DNA of 64,000 nt. Origin: Lineus longissimus (taxonomy: Eukaryota; Nemertea; Pilidiophora; Heteronemertea; Lineidae). The notes under the pieces were generated by a model. That model was not told where the DNA came from. It saw only the letters and a program-made list of their open reading frames with translations, and did no database searches. Positions within the stretch are counted from its first letter, which is position 1. Every line of letters begins with the position of its first letter. Made by a program: the position numbers and the translations under genes. This document shows, piece by piece, positions 33,559-43,731 of the stretch. Location: positions 6,014,001 to 6,078,000 of the forward strand of contig NC_088314.1 in assembly GCF_910592395.1 (NCBI RefSeq), given 5' to 3'.

Positions 33559-36155
33559 TAAAGAACGACGTTGATGCCCCCGTCATCCTCATATTCGCTC
33601 GTCGGGAAACAAAAGAGGAACAACAGAGCCGAAGAAGGTAATTTTTCATCATCGCCGAGAACTTGAAGTCTTTCTAATCTTGTCGCAGTAATCAGCGTGA
33701 ACGATGATTTTTGTCGCTCCGGATGCCGCACAATCCGGGGATTCAGGTCTTTTCATTCCTGGGTCATATCAGAAATATCGAAATATCGATCGAGAGCGGA
33801 GTACTTATAATATGGAAAATATTTGCTATACGAGGATATTTTATCATAGGTGCCACATCTTTTTCGATTGCGCATCAAAATTCCTGCTAATGCACCCGTC
33901 TTTTCTTTCAGATGTCGCACATGACTGTCCTAGCTCTTTTATGCATGTGGGCACTGGTAGCAGTTGGTGGTAACGCACTTGAATGTAAGTACACGTATGT
34001 TTTACACTATATCAGCTAATTGGCCAATGGGTATACCTACACTACGGACGCAGTGGACCGGCCTCGTCCCTCACCCAAACGAGATCCTATTAGGATGACG
34101 CAATGGACTGCCGCGGGAGTCTATAAATGGGTACCGAGCATATTGCCATACCAATTTTGCACCTATCAAGATACCCAAGAAAGAAAACTGGCGTGATGAT
34201 TCTTTGAGTTGACATGTATGGCTAGTGAAAATAAGGCTCTCGAAAACCATTCCCGGTTTCCGTCTTTACCTTTTAATGTTTTTCAATGATACCTCAAAAA
34301 CCTTTACTTCTAAGAATGAAGTCTTTTTTACAGGTTCTCTGGTAGGCTCGTGCAACGCAACCAAATGTGAAAGTGACCGTTGTAGGTATATATATCACTC
34401 CACTCTTCTGCTCAGTGTAGCTTGGGAAGTTTTGCCATTATTTATTTGAGAGAAAAAAAAGTATTAAATCTATTTAAAACGCCTTTCTGGCTATGAATCC
34501 AGCCACTTCCTCATGTGCCCTGCCCATTTATGATCGACGCGCGCCATCACCGATCAAGCTTACTCTCTTTCTTGTTAGTCTTCTCCTTTCAGCTATAAAA
34601 ATACGCTCCTCAAGAATGAAGTCTTTTTCACTACAGGTTCTCCGGTAGGCTCATTTGAGGCAGTGACGTGCAACGCAGTCAAGTGTGCATGTAACCGTTG
34701 TAAGTATATATTTCACTCCACTCATCTGCTCAGTGTGGCTTTAGAAGTTTTGCCATTATTTATTTGAGAGAAAAAAAAGGATTAAATCTATTTCAAAACG
34801 CCTTTCTGGCTATGAATCCAGCACTTCCTCAACTGCCCTGCCCATTTATGATCGACGCGCGCCATCACCGATCAAGCTTATACTCTCTTTCTTGTTAGTC
34901 ATCTCCTTTCAGCTATAAAAATATGCTCCTCCAGAATCGCACGCAATCCGTAAACTGAAAGTTCTCGTCTTCCTTTTTCACGGCTCCTCCTCCAGAGTCT
35001 TGTCACGCCACCCCGCAAAATGAATGTTCCTGCCCTTTCTTTTCAGCTGCACTGACTCCTCCAGAATCGCTCGCCATCCAAAAAACCGAATGTTCTCGTC
35101 CTCTCCTTTCATCTGCACTAGTACCCGAATAATATGACGCCATCCCCTCAAACTGAATGTTCTTGTCTTCTCCTTTTACCTACACTCATCCAGAAATCGC
35201 CATCCAATAGATTGAATACAATGTTCCTGTCATGTAGTCTATATCAGCTACACTCCTCCCGAATCTCACGCGCCATCCCGCAAACTAAATGTCTTTGTCT
35301 TCGCCTTTCAGCCAAGTTCCTCCAGAATCTCAGCCCGAGTTGCAAAGCGAAAGTTCTTGCTGCCTTCTTTGATATCGATTGTGAGAAGACGAAATACAAA
35401 AGGTCCGAGATAGGTAAATGTTTGTCAATGAATAATTAGAAAGGGACGTCTCGACTCGCTTTATAGCTCAAAATAAAGGGGATGTGCAGGTGCCTGTACT
35501 TGCGGCAAAGATGTTTGAATCTCTCCGGTCTCGCTCGTAGCTCAAATTTAATGTGGATCAGATTTTTGTAGCCATTGAAGGGCTGCTATGCACTCGGGCC
35601 GTCTGAGCCAGACTGAGATGTGAAACAAAACAATGCGAGAATAAGCATAATATATCGGTACGCTTTGATCAAATTGATGCTCTCCCGTCCTCCGCAGGAC
35701 TTGCGGCGGTGCATGGTCGCCACTGTTGTTGCACTGTCTCTCAAATTAAGATCGGGTTCTGATTTGCTGTTTGCGATCGGCCCATATCAGATATGAGCAT
35801 TTTCACAAACGTATACTTTCGCCTTGAAGTAAGCGTTCAGAAAAAAGTGTCCCGTTGTTGTCTTTTTTTCAGTGAAAGAAATACAAAAGGCGAGGGATGA
35901 CAAGGAAACTCATGGGTGCAATATCGATTGTATGGTTGATGGAAACTGCCCTGTTAATACACCGGTAGGGCTTGCGGGAGTTGGCCCCGTAGCATAAACA
36001 GAAGACTCGGACCACATCGCAGCGGGCGTCTACCCCGATGACCAGCACGTGCAGTTGGTGTAAACTGCTGGCAAACTGAAGGCAAGAGGAGCGAAATACA
36101 TGCAGGACCGTAGAAATCATGTTCATGAAAACAGTGTTATTCTATACTAAATAAA
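33559..36155 (+). CDS. Secreted cysteine-rich protein, paralog 1 (136 aa)
   Basis: A noncoding 5' exon ends at 33637 (donor GTAATT), with AT-rich 'gtaataaag' just above as a possible TATA-like element. Coding exons are 33912-33984, 34334-34381, 34637-34699, 35312-35413 and 35873-35997 (stop), all internal joins in phase 1. Residues 1-23 form a signal peptide (MSHMTVLALLCMWALVAVGG). The mature part has Cys at 25, 31, 36, 41, 52, 57, 59, 72, 85, 111, 115 and 121, with the family core QNLSPSCK at 66-73. Exons 2a and 2b (16 and 21 codons) are duplicates. AATAAA at 36150-36155 closes the gene. The sister gene at 37.8-39.7 kb has the same plan, which confirms the exons by comparison. The family is not recognised; an extracellular disulfide-rich peptide of defence, toxin-like or reproductive type is possible but unproven. 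Confidence 0.75.
34300..34925 (+). repeat. Tandem duplication of about 305 bp carrying one exon
   Basis: 34300-34605 and 34610-34925 share the acceptor region (gaatgaagtctttttta/ca), the exon, and about 200 bp of intron (gttttgccattatttatttg, then 'cgacgcgcgccatcaccgat'), at about 90% identity. The exon copies have diverged more than the intron: the first lost five codons and a Cys-X-Cys pair. Confidence 0.85.
34918..35345 (+). repeat. Array of decayed copies of the paralog-1 fourth coding exon
   Basis: Roughly six units of 60-65 bp read 'ctcctccagaatc.cacgc.atcc.caaactgaatgttcttgtcttctcctttcagc', abbreviated here. The array ends in the true exon at 35312, whose start has the same sequence (tttcag, tcctccagaatctcag). 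It is a minisatellite made from an acceptor plus exon start. Most copies carry stops or indels. Confidence 0.7.
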
Positions 36156-36374
36156 GAAACGTATATTTGAATAATGAAGACAGCTTTTAGAATTTGCTTT
36201 TTTGAAATTTCGAATCTTTCGTCCGCCTTCAACTTGTCAGACTATAATGCGCAGTTTGGCGAAACTGTAGACACAGACTCTCTGAGCAGTCTCTTCCACT
36301 CAGTCACTCCGCGGCTTGGTAACAGTGGGGAGGAGGTTACCTAGTCTAAACCACATACACTGTATCTGCTTTTT

Positions 36375-36905
36375 GTCGTTCATGTCATCAGAAAGTTACT
36401 CGATAAACGAGGCTGACTTCGTGAAAGCATCCAAACTGGTTTCGATGTGTCCATGGATGTGTGTCAAAATGTACAGTGTCCCATAATTGGAAAGAGTGTC
36501 CTGTCAGAAAGCCAACCTATAAACGAAGATGTCTTCGAGCAAGCATCGAAACCGATGTGCCCTTGATGGATGTAACATGCTTCACCGTCCCCTTGGAAAG
36601 AGTGTCTCATCTTAAGAAGTCACTCTACAAATAAAGCCGACCGTCGAAACCGATCAGACCTTGATACGGGTGTAAAATGTATCAGTATCCCCGTGGAAAC
36701 AGCACTATCTTGTCAGGAAGTCACTCTACACATGCACGAAGCTGATTTCGTGCCGGCGTCCTTGATGGGTGTAATATGTTTCCGTGTCCTCCTGGAAAGA
36801 GTGTCTTAATCTTGTCAGAAAGTCACTCTAAACGAAGCTGACTTCGTGCAAGCATAAACGGAAACCAAGGTCATCATGTGTCTCCTTGGAAAAAGTGACC
36901 TATCT
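36375..36905 (+). repeat. Minisatellite of about 100-bp units, five copies
   Basis: Units contain 'ttggaaagagtgtc', 'cttgtcagaaagtcactcta' and 'acgaagctgacttcgtg', spaced 97-106 bp apart. The array lies between the two cysteine-rich genes and is non-coding. Confidence 0.75.
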
Positions 36906-37760
36906 TTTGTTCTATGTATAATATGCGCTTTTATCTCTGATATATTGAAAGTTCATAGGGCCATAATCTGTCAGTCTGAGACTACAATAATAGGGCCGGG
37001 CACTTTTTCTGGGGGGAAATTTCTACATCTGTACACCAGGACTTCGCCGTTGTTGATATCGCGATGTCAGTGCGATTGGTTTTTGTCGCTCATCGCAGTA
37101 ATGTCCGATTCTTAGAAAAGAATCTTTCTCTTATCGCTCATTGCAGCTATAATGTGACATTGCACGTCACTGCAATAAAAAATACTTGTCTGCAGGACGC
37201 TTTCGTTCGTTTAGTCACCGATTCTGTCTGATTGACATTCTAATTTCATCACGGCTTATCAAGATATTATGTAAATATTTCGCATATGTTATTGAAAATC
37301 ATTTTTACCACACGTGGCCTTAAATGGCGCGACGTGATTGGCCCATGGGCCTACTAATTAGGTGTGGTTATCAGTAGTGATATGACCAAATATTACAGGA
37401 GCAGCAACATACACGTCATTACTAAAACTTCACTTGATGATATCATTATAATTACAAGTATCCAAGAAGAATCCGATGGCGTTTTCATTGGATTTCTCGC
37501 GAAGATAAAAGATATTATCAATAAATTCGAAAGTCAAGAGCCAACTCCATCTCTAATTCGATCATCATCTGAATATTGCCAATTAAATCGATTTGAATCA
37601 TATTGTTTTTAATATGCGGAGATACAATTTCAAGATTTGAAACTGACCTCGAACACCCTGACAGATATAGCTGGACGGTGCGTCACTTGGTCTGTGCAAG
37701 AATATTTCTTGCAGACGAGATTGGTTTAGGCCATAAGTCCCCACAACAGGACGCTGCCAC
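36906..37760. other. Intergenic stretch
   Basis: No supportable exon was found; the plus ORFs at 36876 and 37364 lack splice context and family resemblance. This DNA is presumably upstream regulatory sequence of paralog 2. Confidence 0.4.
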
Positions 37761-37767
37761 TGGGTAA

Positions 37768-39711
37768 TAAAACCCGGCGTTGCCCGCCTTTCTCACATTC
37801 TCTCGAGTTGGAAAACACAAGAGGATCAACAGAACAGAGGTAGGATTCAACTTTTCCGACTTTCATTCCGGTAAATTTAGTCTACTTTACTTTTATCTAG
37901 AGCCTGTCGCACACACTATCGAATGTCGTGAAGAGATCCGCGACCACATTGATCCGGCAACTTCTCATGTATCTTCCTCGCGTGTTGGCTATATTTGCGC
38001 TTGGACAGGGCGACTCTGATATTGTAATCGAATTGTTCCTTGTGTGACAGTATCGGTCAGCATGCTCATGCAGCGTGCGAGGTAAAGCCGATCCTTTGAC
38101 TTTCTCCTAAAATGCACCCATCTTTCCTTCAGATGTCGTACGTGACCATCACAGCAGTTCTCTTATGCATGGTGGTGCTGAACGCCGCTTCGAGCAATCA
38201 TGATTGTAAGTTTATACAAAAAAATGTATAAGACTACTTCTCAATACACTCTGAGGCAGTGGATCGGCCTTATCCCCTCCCCTGATGAGAATAGGAGCAT
38301 CTTAATTGGGAGTCCAGTCCATGAGTTCTATTTAGGTCTTTCGGTAAAATGCAAACTAAAAACCTCTGATGGTTATTTAGATTCTCTCAGACGAAGTAAC
38401 CTATACAGAGTTTTTGAATTCGCTGACAAAACTTTACGGGGTGCATATTTGTGTTTCAAAAGCTCAAATATACATAGCTTTATTGCTGAGAGCGTATAGT
38501 CCTCCATCTTAACCGTTATACCCTCCGTGCTTGCAGGTTGTCCGGGAAGCACTTTCAGTACAGCGGCGTGTGGCGCCATCAAATGCCAATGCGACAGAGG
38601 TAAGTGCATTATATCGTCGGTCTTGAACATCATATTAGTTATTCTACGGTCAAACCTAGTCGCAGCAGGTCGATTTCAGTCCATCCCAAGTATGAAAGTT
38701 TAACGCCCGACTCGATAATGTGCCAACAGTTCCAGCATTTAACGGTTGTCTTCTTCCTCCAGTACTTCATCCCTTTTTACATGAGCCGGTGTGTCGTAAG
38801 TGTTTCCGTTTTTCAGTGTTTCCCTTCATTGTTGAAAACGCTGAAGATAGATTGACGTATTTTTCTGTTTCCCCTATCAACAAATCATGGCCTGTGTGGC
38901 ATGCCAACCGGTCCTTTGAATGGAAATATGAATCACCAGACAGATGAATTTGAACGATAACACTGCTTTGCATGTTATTATTGCCGCCTTTTCCATACAA
39001 GCTCCCCTTCCTTTAATCTCTTTCCAGATGAACCCGTTCAAAATCTGAGTCCCTCTTGCAAACTGAATGTTCTGGATTACTTCTTTAACCTAGGCTGCGA
39101 GACGACGAACTGCAGCAAGGAGAATATAGGTAAATCTTAAAGAATGTTTTTCGTTTCTTTTTATTCTAAGAAATGAACCACGACTTACATAGGGTTTTTT
39201 GAGAAATGCAAAACCCCTAAATTGTTTCAGTTTGTGAAAGACCTTAACGCGTTATCATTTCCCTGAATAATCTCTCAAGGGTTCTGGCTGAAAAATCATA
39301 AAAGACTTTTCTAAAGTTCAAAAACCATTCTTTTCAAGAGATTGCTACATTGATCATAGACCTGCGAAACCGAATGCACTGTTTTGACGTCGACTCTATC
39401 TGTCCGCCACCTGGGAGTTCTGCATGATTACAAACTACATGTACCTGTTTTCACAGGCCTTTGAAAATGAAAATAAATTAGGGAGGCACCGATTCGTATC
39501 ACATGTATTATATTTCAGAGTACGCAATGGAAAATGGGTCGATAAATGCTACCAATGGATACACCATCGATGACATCGCTAAGAATAACTGTCCACCTCC
39601 TTTGACTTAAGGTGCTGCAGACACGAGACAAGAGGATCAAAATACATGTAGGACCGTAGAAAGCATGTTCATGAAAACAGTGTTATTTTATACATACAGA
39701 AACGCATTAAA
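37768..39711 (+). CDS. Secreted cysteine-rich protein, paralog 2 (109 aa)
   Basis: The 5' noncoding exon ends at 37839 (donor GTAGGA) and resembles that of paralog 1, including 'gtaataaaac' above it. Coding exons are 38133-38205, 38537-38599, 39028-39129 and 39519-39610 (stop), all phase 1 joins. The signal peptide is MSYVTITAVLLCMVVLNAAS. Mature Cys lie at 25, 26, 36, 41, 43, 56, 69, 74 and 104; QNLSPSCK is conserved (50-57) and NAT at 89-91 is an N-glycosylation sequon. Exon 1 and exon 4 lengths (73, 102) equal those of paralog 1, and the single second exon (63) matches copy 2b. The AATAAA of paralog 1 is mutated here; ATTAAA at 39706-39711 may replace it. The function is unknown. Coding divergence is high compared with the similar UTRs, hinting at rapid protein change. 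Confidence 0.75.
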
Positions 39712-40125
39712 ATGATGAAGATTTGCCTTCAGAACTGATTCGTGTCCTTCTTGTGAATGAGCGAACTTGTGCAACTTCCCAGCAGCCTCCACCTTGGGGC
39801 ATTTCTGTTTTTTAATGTTTCGTTTTTTAAATATCAACAGTGAGTGGCTGCATGCAGCGCCCCTGTAAACGGTGCAGAGGTTGACTTCCGAGCCAATGTA
39901 TTATTTGACGCCCCCTGCGCACTCATGCGATTTTGCACGATCTGCGCAGCGCATTCGCTTAGATCGGCAGTCATGAATGAGGAGAATTCAGGACTGACGC
40001 ATAGCGCCGATAGACGAGACAATTGGACTGACGCACAACGCCGATCAAATCGACATGGTCCATGAGGTGTGCTGCAAAGGATGGGGGCTCTGTGCTGATC
40101 ATTGCTCGAAATCCTAGCTGCCCGA
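39712..40125. other. Intergenic stretch between convergent genes
   Basis: This lies between the 3' ends of cysteine-rich paralog 2 and the tetraspanin. Short ORFs on both strands at 39834-40065 mirror each other and have no support. Confidence 0.4.
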
Positions 40126-43100
40126 TTATGACTTAGTTGACATCTCGTCCATTGCCAAGGGTTCGTCTTCCTCCTCTTTCCTGTCTCTCGAATAGTTCCG
40201 TGTTTGCCTCCTCCCCATATATTTACTGATAATCTGATTGAGCAATGACTCCCTTACACCGCGTTTTGATATCTCCGCCATTGTCAAGGGTTTGACTTCC
40301 TCCTCTTCTTCCTCCTTTTCTAGTTCATAATCCACCCGGTAACTGGCTGTCCTGTCTCTCGGAGGTTTAAGTATTTGCCGCCACACTTTATATGCCGCAA
40401 CCATACAGATAATCTGAAAGAGCAATAACACCCTCCATATAGAGAAGTCATTAGGTATTTCAGAGTGGGGAATGTATACAGAGGAAGGAATGTGGCGATT
40501 CGTATCTTTTTTTATAGCCGAGTCACTGTGATGTCCTATTTTAATGTCGTCAGAAAAGGTATAATCAAGAATTAATAAAGGTGGTATTAGGAACCAAATA
40601 ATTAACTTTAAGAAGTGGAACATAGAAAAAACGCTCAAAATTATGCAAAGCTTACTCATTGAGCATATTTTGTTGTAGATATCTATAAGTTTGCAAAATA
40701 CGTCTCTCCCAAAATGAGCCGAGTGACAGATCTTAAATTAAAATGTATAAAGTTGATAGCACCACTCTTATACACTACTCCTCCAGCAGTGGTTGTAAGC
40801 ATTAGATGGTCATCCATCTATGGCAAGCCAAAGCGGAATTTATTCAAGACCGTGGAATTACTATTCAAGAAGTTAAATATATGTTCAAGACCAAAATATG
40901 TTCAATCCTGAATCAAATATTGTCAACCTTGAATCAAATATTGTCAACCTTGAATCAAATATTGTCAACCTTGAACAAAATATATTCAACCTTGAACAAA
41001 ATATATTCAACCTTGAACAAAATATATTCAAGACTCACGTGACCATATTCAAGACGCACGTGACCACAAAAATTGATGACGTAGTTGCTCATGTTTTGAT
41101 GCTTTACGGACTTTCCCGAACCCGCGTCCGGACTTTCCCGAACCCATGGTACTTGTGTTGCGTTTCGGAGCTCGAATTGTTCGCACGAGGTTTTGACACA
41201 TGGTTGTACACGTACCTAGCCGCCTACACCTGACATGTACTGTAATCCTACACATCATCATGACATGGATGCCGAGTGAATGTCAGAGTCGATACATGTT
41301 TCACAGACATATCAGGCAAATTATAGGTTCAAAATGCGCAATGCCTGTCGTGAAACAGAACGCATCGGAAGTACCACAGATTCTACGCTCTACGTCATCA
41401 ATTTTGTGGTCACGTGCGTCTTGAATATGGTCACGTGAGTCTTGAATATATTTTGTTCAAGGTTGAATATATTTTGTTCAAGGTTGGACATATTTTATTC
41501 AAGGTTGAACATATTTTATTCAAGGTTGAACATATTTTATTCAAGGTTGAAAACATTTGATTCAAGGTTGAACATATTTTAGTCTTGAACATATATTTCC
41601 TTCTTGAACTTATATTTAACTTCTTGAATGGTAATTCTAAAGTCTTGAATAAATTCCGCTTTGGCTTGCCATATCCATCACCTGACGACATTTTTTTGCC
41701 GGGGCGCAATCACATCGACGGCGAAAGTGCGAAATCAGTTTTATCCTTGTCTACTTACTAGGATCAGAAGGTGGAATATTTCAACACCGCCAACGATAAA
41801 GATGTTCTCCTTAAACATCTTTTTTATGGCCTCCTTGCATCCGGTAATATAAAGCGTCTGCAAAATAACAAGTTAAGCCTACTGTATGCCTATATAGCGT
41901 CACCTTGAAACGGCTAATGAATTTTCCCATCATTTCTACCTTTCGACTGGCGCGTTCGATTTCTTGCGTCGCGCTTCGGCTAAGAACCGGATCTCGGGCC
42001 TTGAAGCGCATGCCCAGTATGAATCGAGCCCGAACGTTCTAGCGCCAGGCCCGAGTAACTTTAGGGTAAACTAGGGTAAGCTTTAGTGACAAGACTTGTT
42101 TTTTAACAACTGTGCTCTGGCCTAGATAACATACCTTATCCTCTTTCAAGCAGGTGTCCCTTTGATGGTCTTCTTCGTAGTCACCGATGCCCTGTGCACC
42201 ACAGCAATGGAGCTGAAGACAGAAAAACATATATCATTTCAACATTTACATCCGCTGCTTCCATTACCATGATTACATGCATTAATATACTGACCAATAA
42301 AAAACTGTAGGAACTAGTACAAACGTCAGCCCGGTTGTTGGAAAGCATCGTTAGCTTTAAATATAACATCATGTTGACACATTGTTTCATGTACATCAAT
42401 GCACATTTAACAACATGTCAGCATGCTGTTATGAGCTGACATGCTTTCTAACAACCGGACCAGGCGTTCGTGTCACGACAAGACAATTTCTACCATTACT
42501 ATGCTGATGAGTTTTTTTAATCTTCACTCATATATCGGATTAGTCAAAAGACTTATTGTGACTATTGGCTTTGTAAGTTGTTACTGTCGTATATGCTTTG
42601 CACAATGTCGAATGTGGGACTTACTGTTGACTGTACGTTGACCATAAAAGTTCTTGCGTGGGTTTCGTTATCCCTGACGAAATCGCCCAAGTTTCTGTTG
42701 ATAACCTTGTCAATGAGTTGGACTACCTCTTCCCGGCGAATCAAACACCATAGAATGAGGGCCAGCTCTGGCAGTACCAGAAGTATGAGCACCATTATGA
42801 AATACTGGAAATTGAAATGAACACGCTGTGAAATGACTTGCGTCTCACGGGGATTGGAGGTCGGTGTTGGCAGTTTTCAAGACAACATTGTCAAGTCCAA
42901 TGTCTCACTTCATGCTGTCGGATTAGGTAAAAAAGTGCAAACTATTCTCGTAAAAAGTAGTCGGGAGGGAGTAAGGGTGGGAGTAAGGCGTAAGTGATAT
43001 CAAAAGGAGGTTAAGAACAGCGACTTATCAAGGATCCTTTGCATACAAAAAAGAAAATTTAAAATATCGGGAGCGGAGTGTATTGAAAAACCCTTGTCAT

Positions 43101-43731
43101 ATGAGGATGACAAAAAGGAACTAAATATCCCGAAGAGCTTGTTACACTACACATAACTCACCGCAATCAGCAATTTTGGGCGGCGAAAGAATGTGCCTCC
43201 TAAACCGCCTGCATTGATCAAAATGACGACGAAACCGCCCATGAGGAGCACGACGGCTCCCGTCCGGATCCCATTGATGTTCTCCTCGGTCTGGACTTCT
43301 TCGGCAAAAGAATCGTCAGCCATCACCCATATTGAAGCCGCGCACACGACAAGGCCAACGACCTGAAAAGAAAAAAAAAACTGGTGAGGACGCGCTTTTG
43401 CAGCTACACTATATAGACTCCCGGGCAGTCCATTCGTCATTATAATTCCTTTTTTACACATCCTCCACGAAATGGCCATGCGTCCCACTTTGGGCCGATC
43501 AATCCCAACCCAGGATTGTATGGATTCAGTTGTCCCGTTTGAAAAGTCATTTTGAGAACCAACCTTGCTTTCGGTGTCTCTTTAAATCTAATCCCCAAAC
43601 ATATATACAGTATAAACCAGGTAACGGGTACGTACCGTACTTAATAGAGTCACAAACATCAGCAAAGTTTTCCACACACAGAGAGACACGCATTTTCCAC
43701 AAGTCCGCTGGGCGTCGGAATCAGGGTCCAT
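40126..43731 (-). CDS. Tetraspanin (313 aa) with long acidic tail
   Basis: Six coding exons, all phase 0: 43731-43636, 43362-43162, 42804-42625, 42212-42135, 41857-41759 and 40413-40126 (stop TAA at 40126-40128). Four membrane segments: about residues 19-46 (VWKTLLMFVTLLST onward), 66-90, 96-123 and 197-227 (GGVEIFHLLILIICMVAAY). The large extracellular loop carries the family CCG motif (LHCCGAQG, residues 160-167) and two further Cys (DTC and ITGC), the minimal four-Cys tetraspanin pattern. The cytosolic tail is unusually long (about 85 residues), very acidic, and repeats a PLxMxE motif. Tetraspanins organise membrane partner proteins; which subfamily this is cannot be told. The start follows an in-frame MDPDSD with no earlier ATG in the exon. 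The last intron hosts a foldback-like element. Confidence 0.85.
40819..41673. mobile_element. Foldback-like element with long inverted repeats and internal 21-bp repeats
   Basis: The left arm, about 40819-41083 (tatggcaagccaaagcggaa ... aattgatgacgtag), is matched inverted by 41391-41673. Both arms contain 21-bp tandem units (aatcaaatattgtcaacctt / aacaaaatatattcaacctt), six or seven per arm. The unique centre is about 300 bp. Long inverted repeats built from short tandem units are the hallmark of foldback (FB-type) transposons. It lies in the last tetraspanin intron. ORFs across it are only repeat translations. Confidence 0.75.
42331..42458. repeat. Short inverted-repeat element in a tetraspanin intron
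   Basis: ccggttgttggaaagca (42331-42347) pairs with tgctttctaacaaccgg (42442-42458), with one mismatch. The interior has a second small inverted pair (acatgtcagcatgc / gagctgacatgct). Size and shape suggest a MITE of about 130 bp. Confidence 0.6.

Noticed and set aside
36375-36905. CRISPR array
   Set aside because: Regular spacing of short conserved blocks is present, but the intervening sequences are also repeated, so this is a minisatellite in animal DNA.
40126-40659. 177-codon minus-strand ORF as one intact gene
   Set aside because: Only the part from 40413 down is coding: it follows an acceptor and completes the tetraspanin. The N-terminal part (from 40659) is intron read through by chance.
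40806-41709. Several 70-110-codon ORFs rich in repeated NLEQNIF or TLNKI
   Set aside because: They are translations of the 21-bp tandem units in the foldback-like element, in mirrored pairs on both strands.
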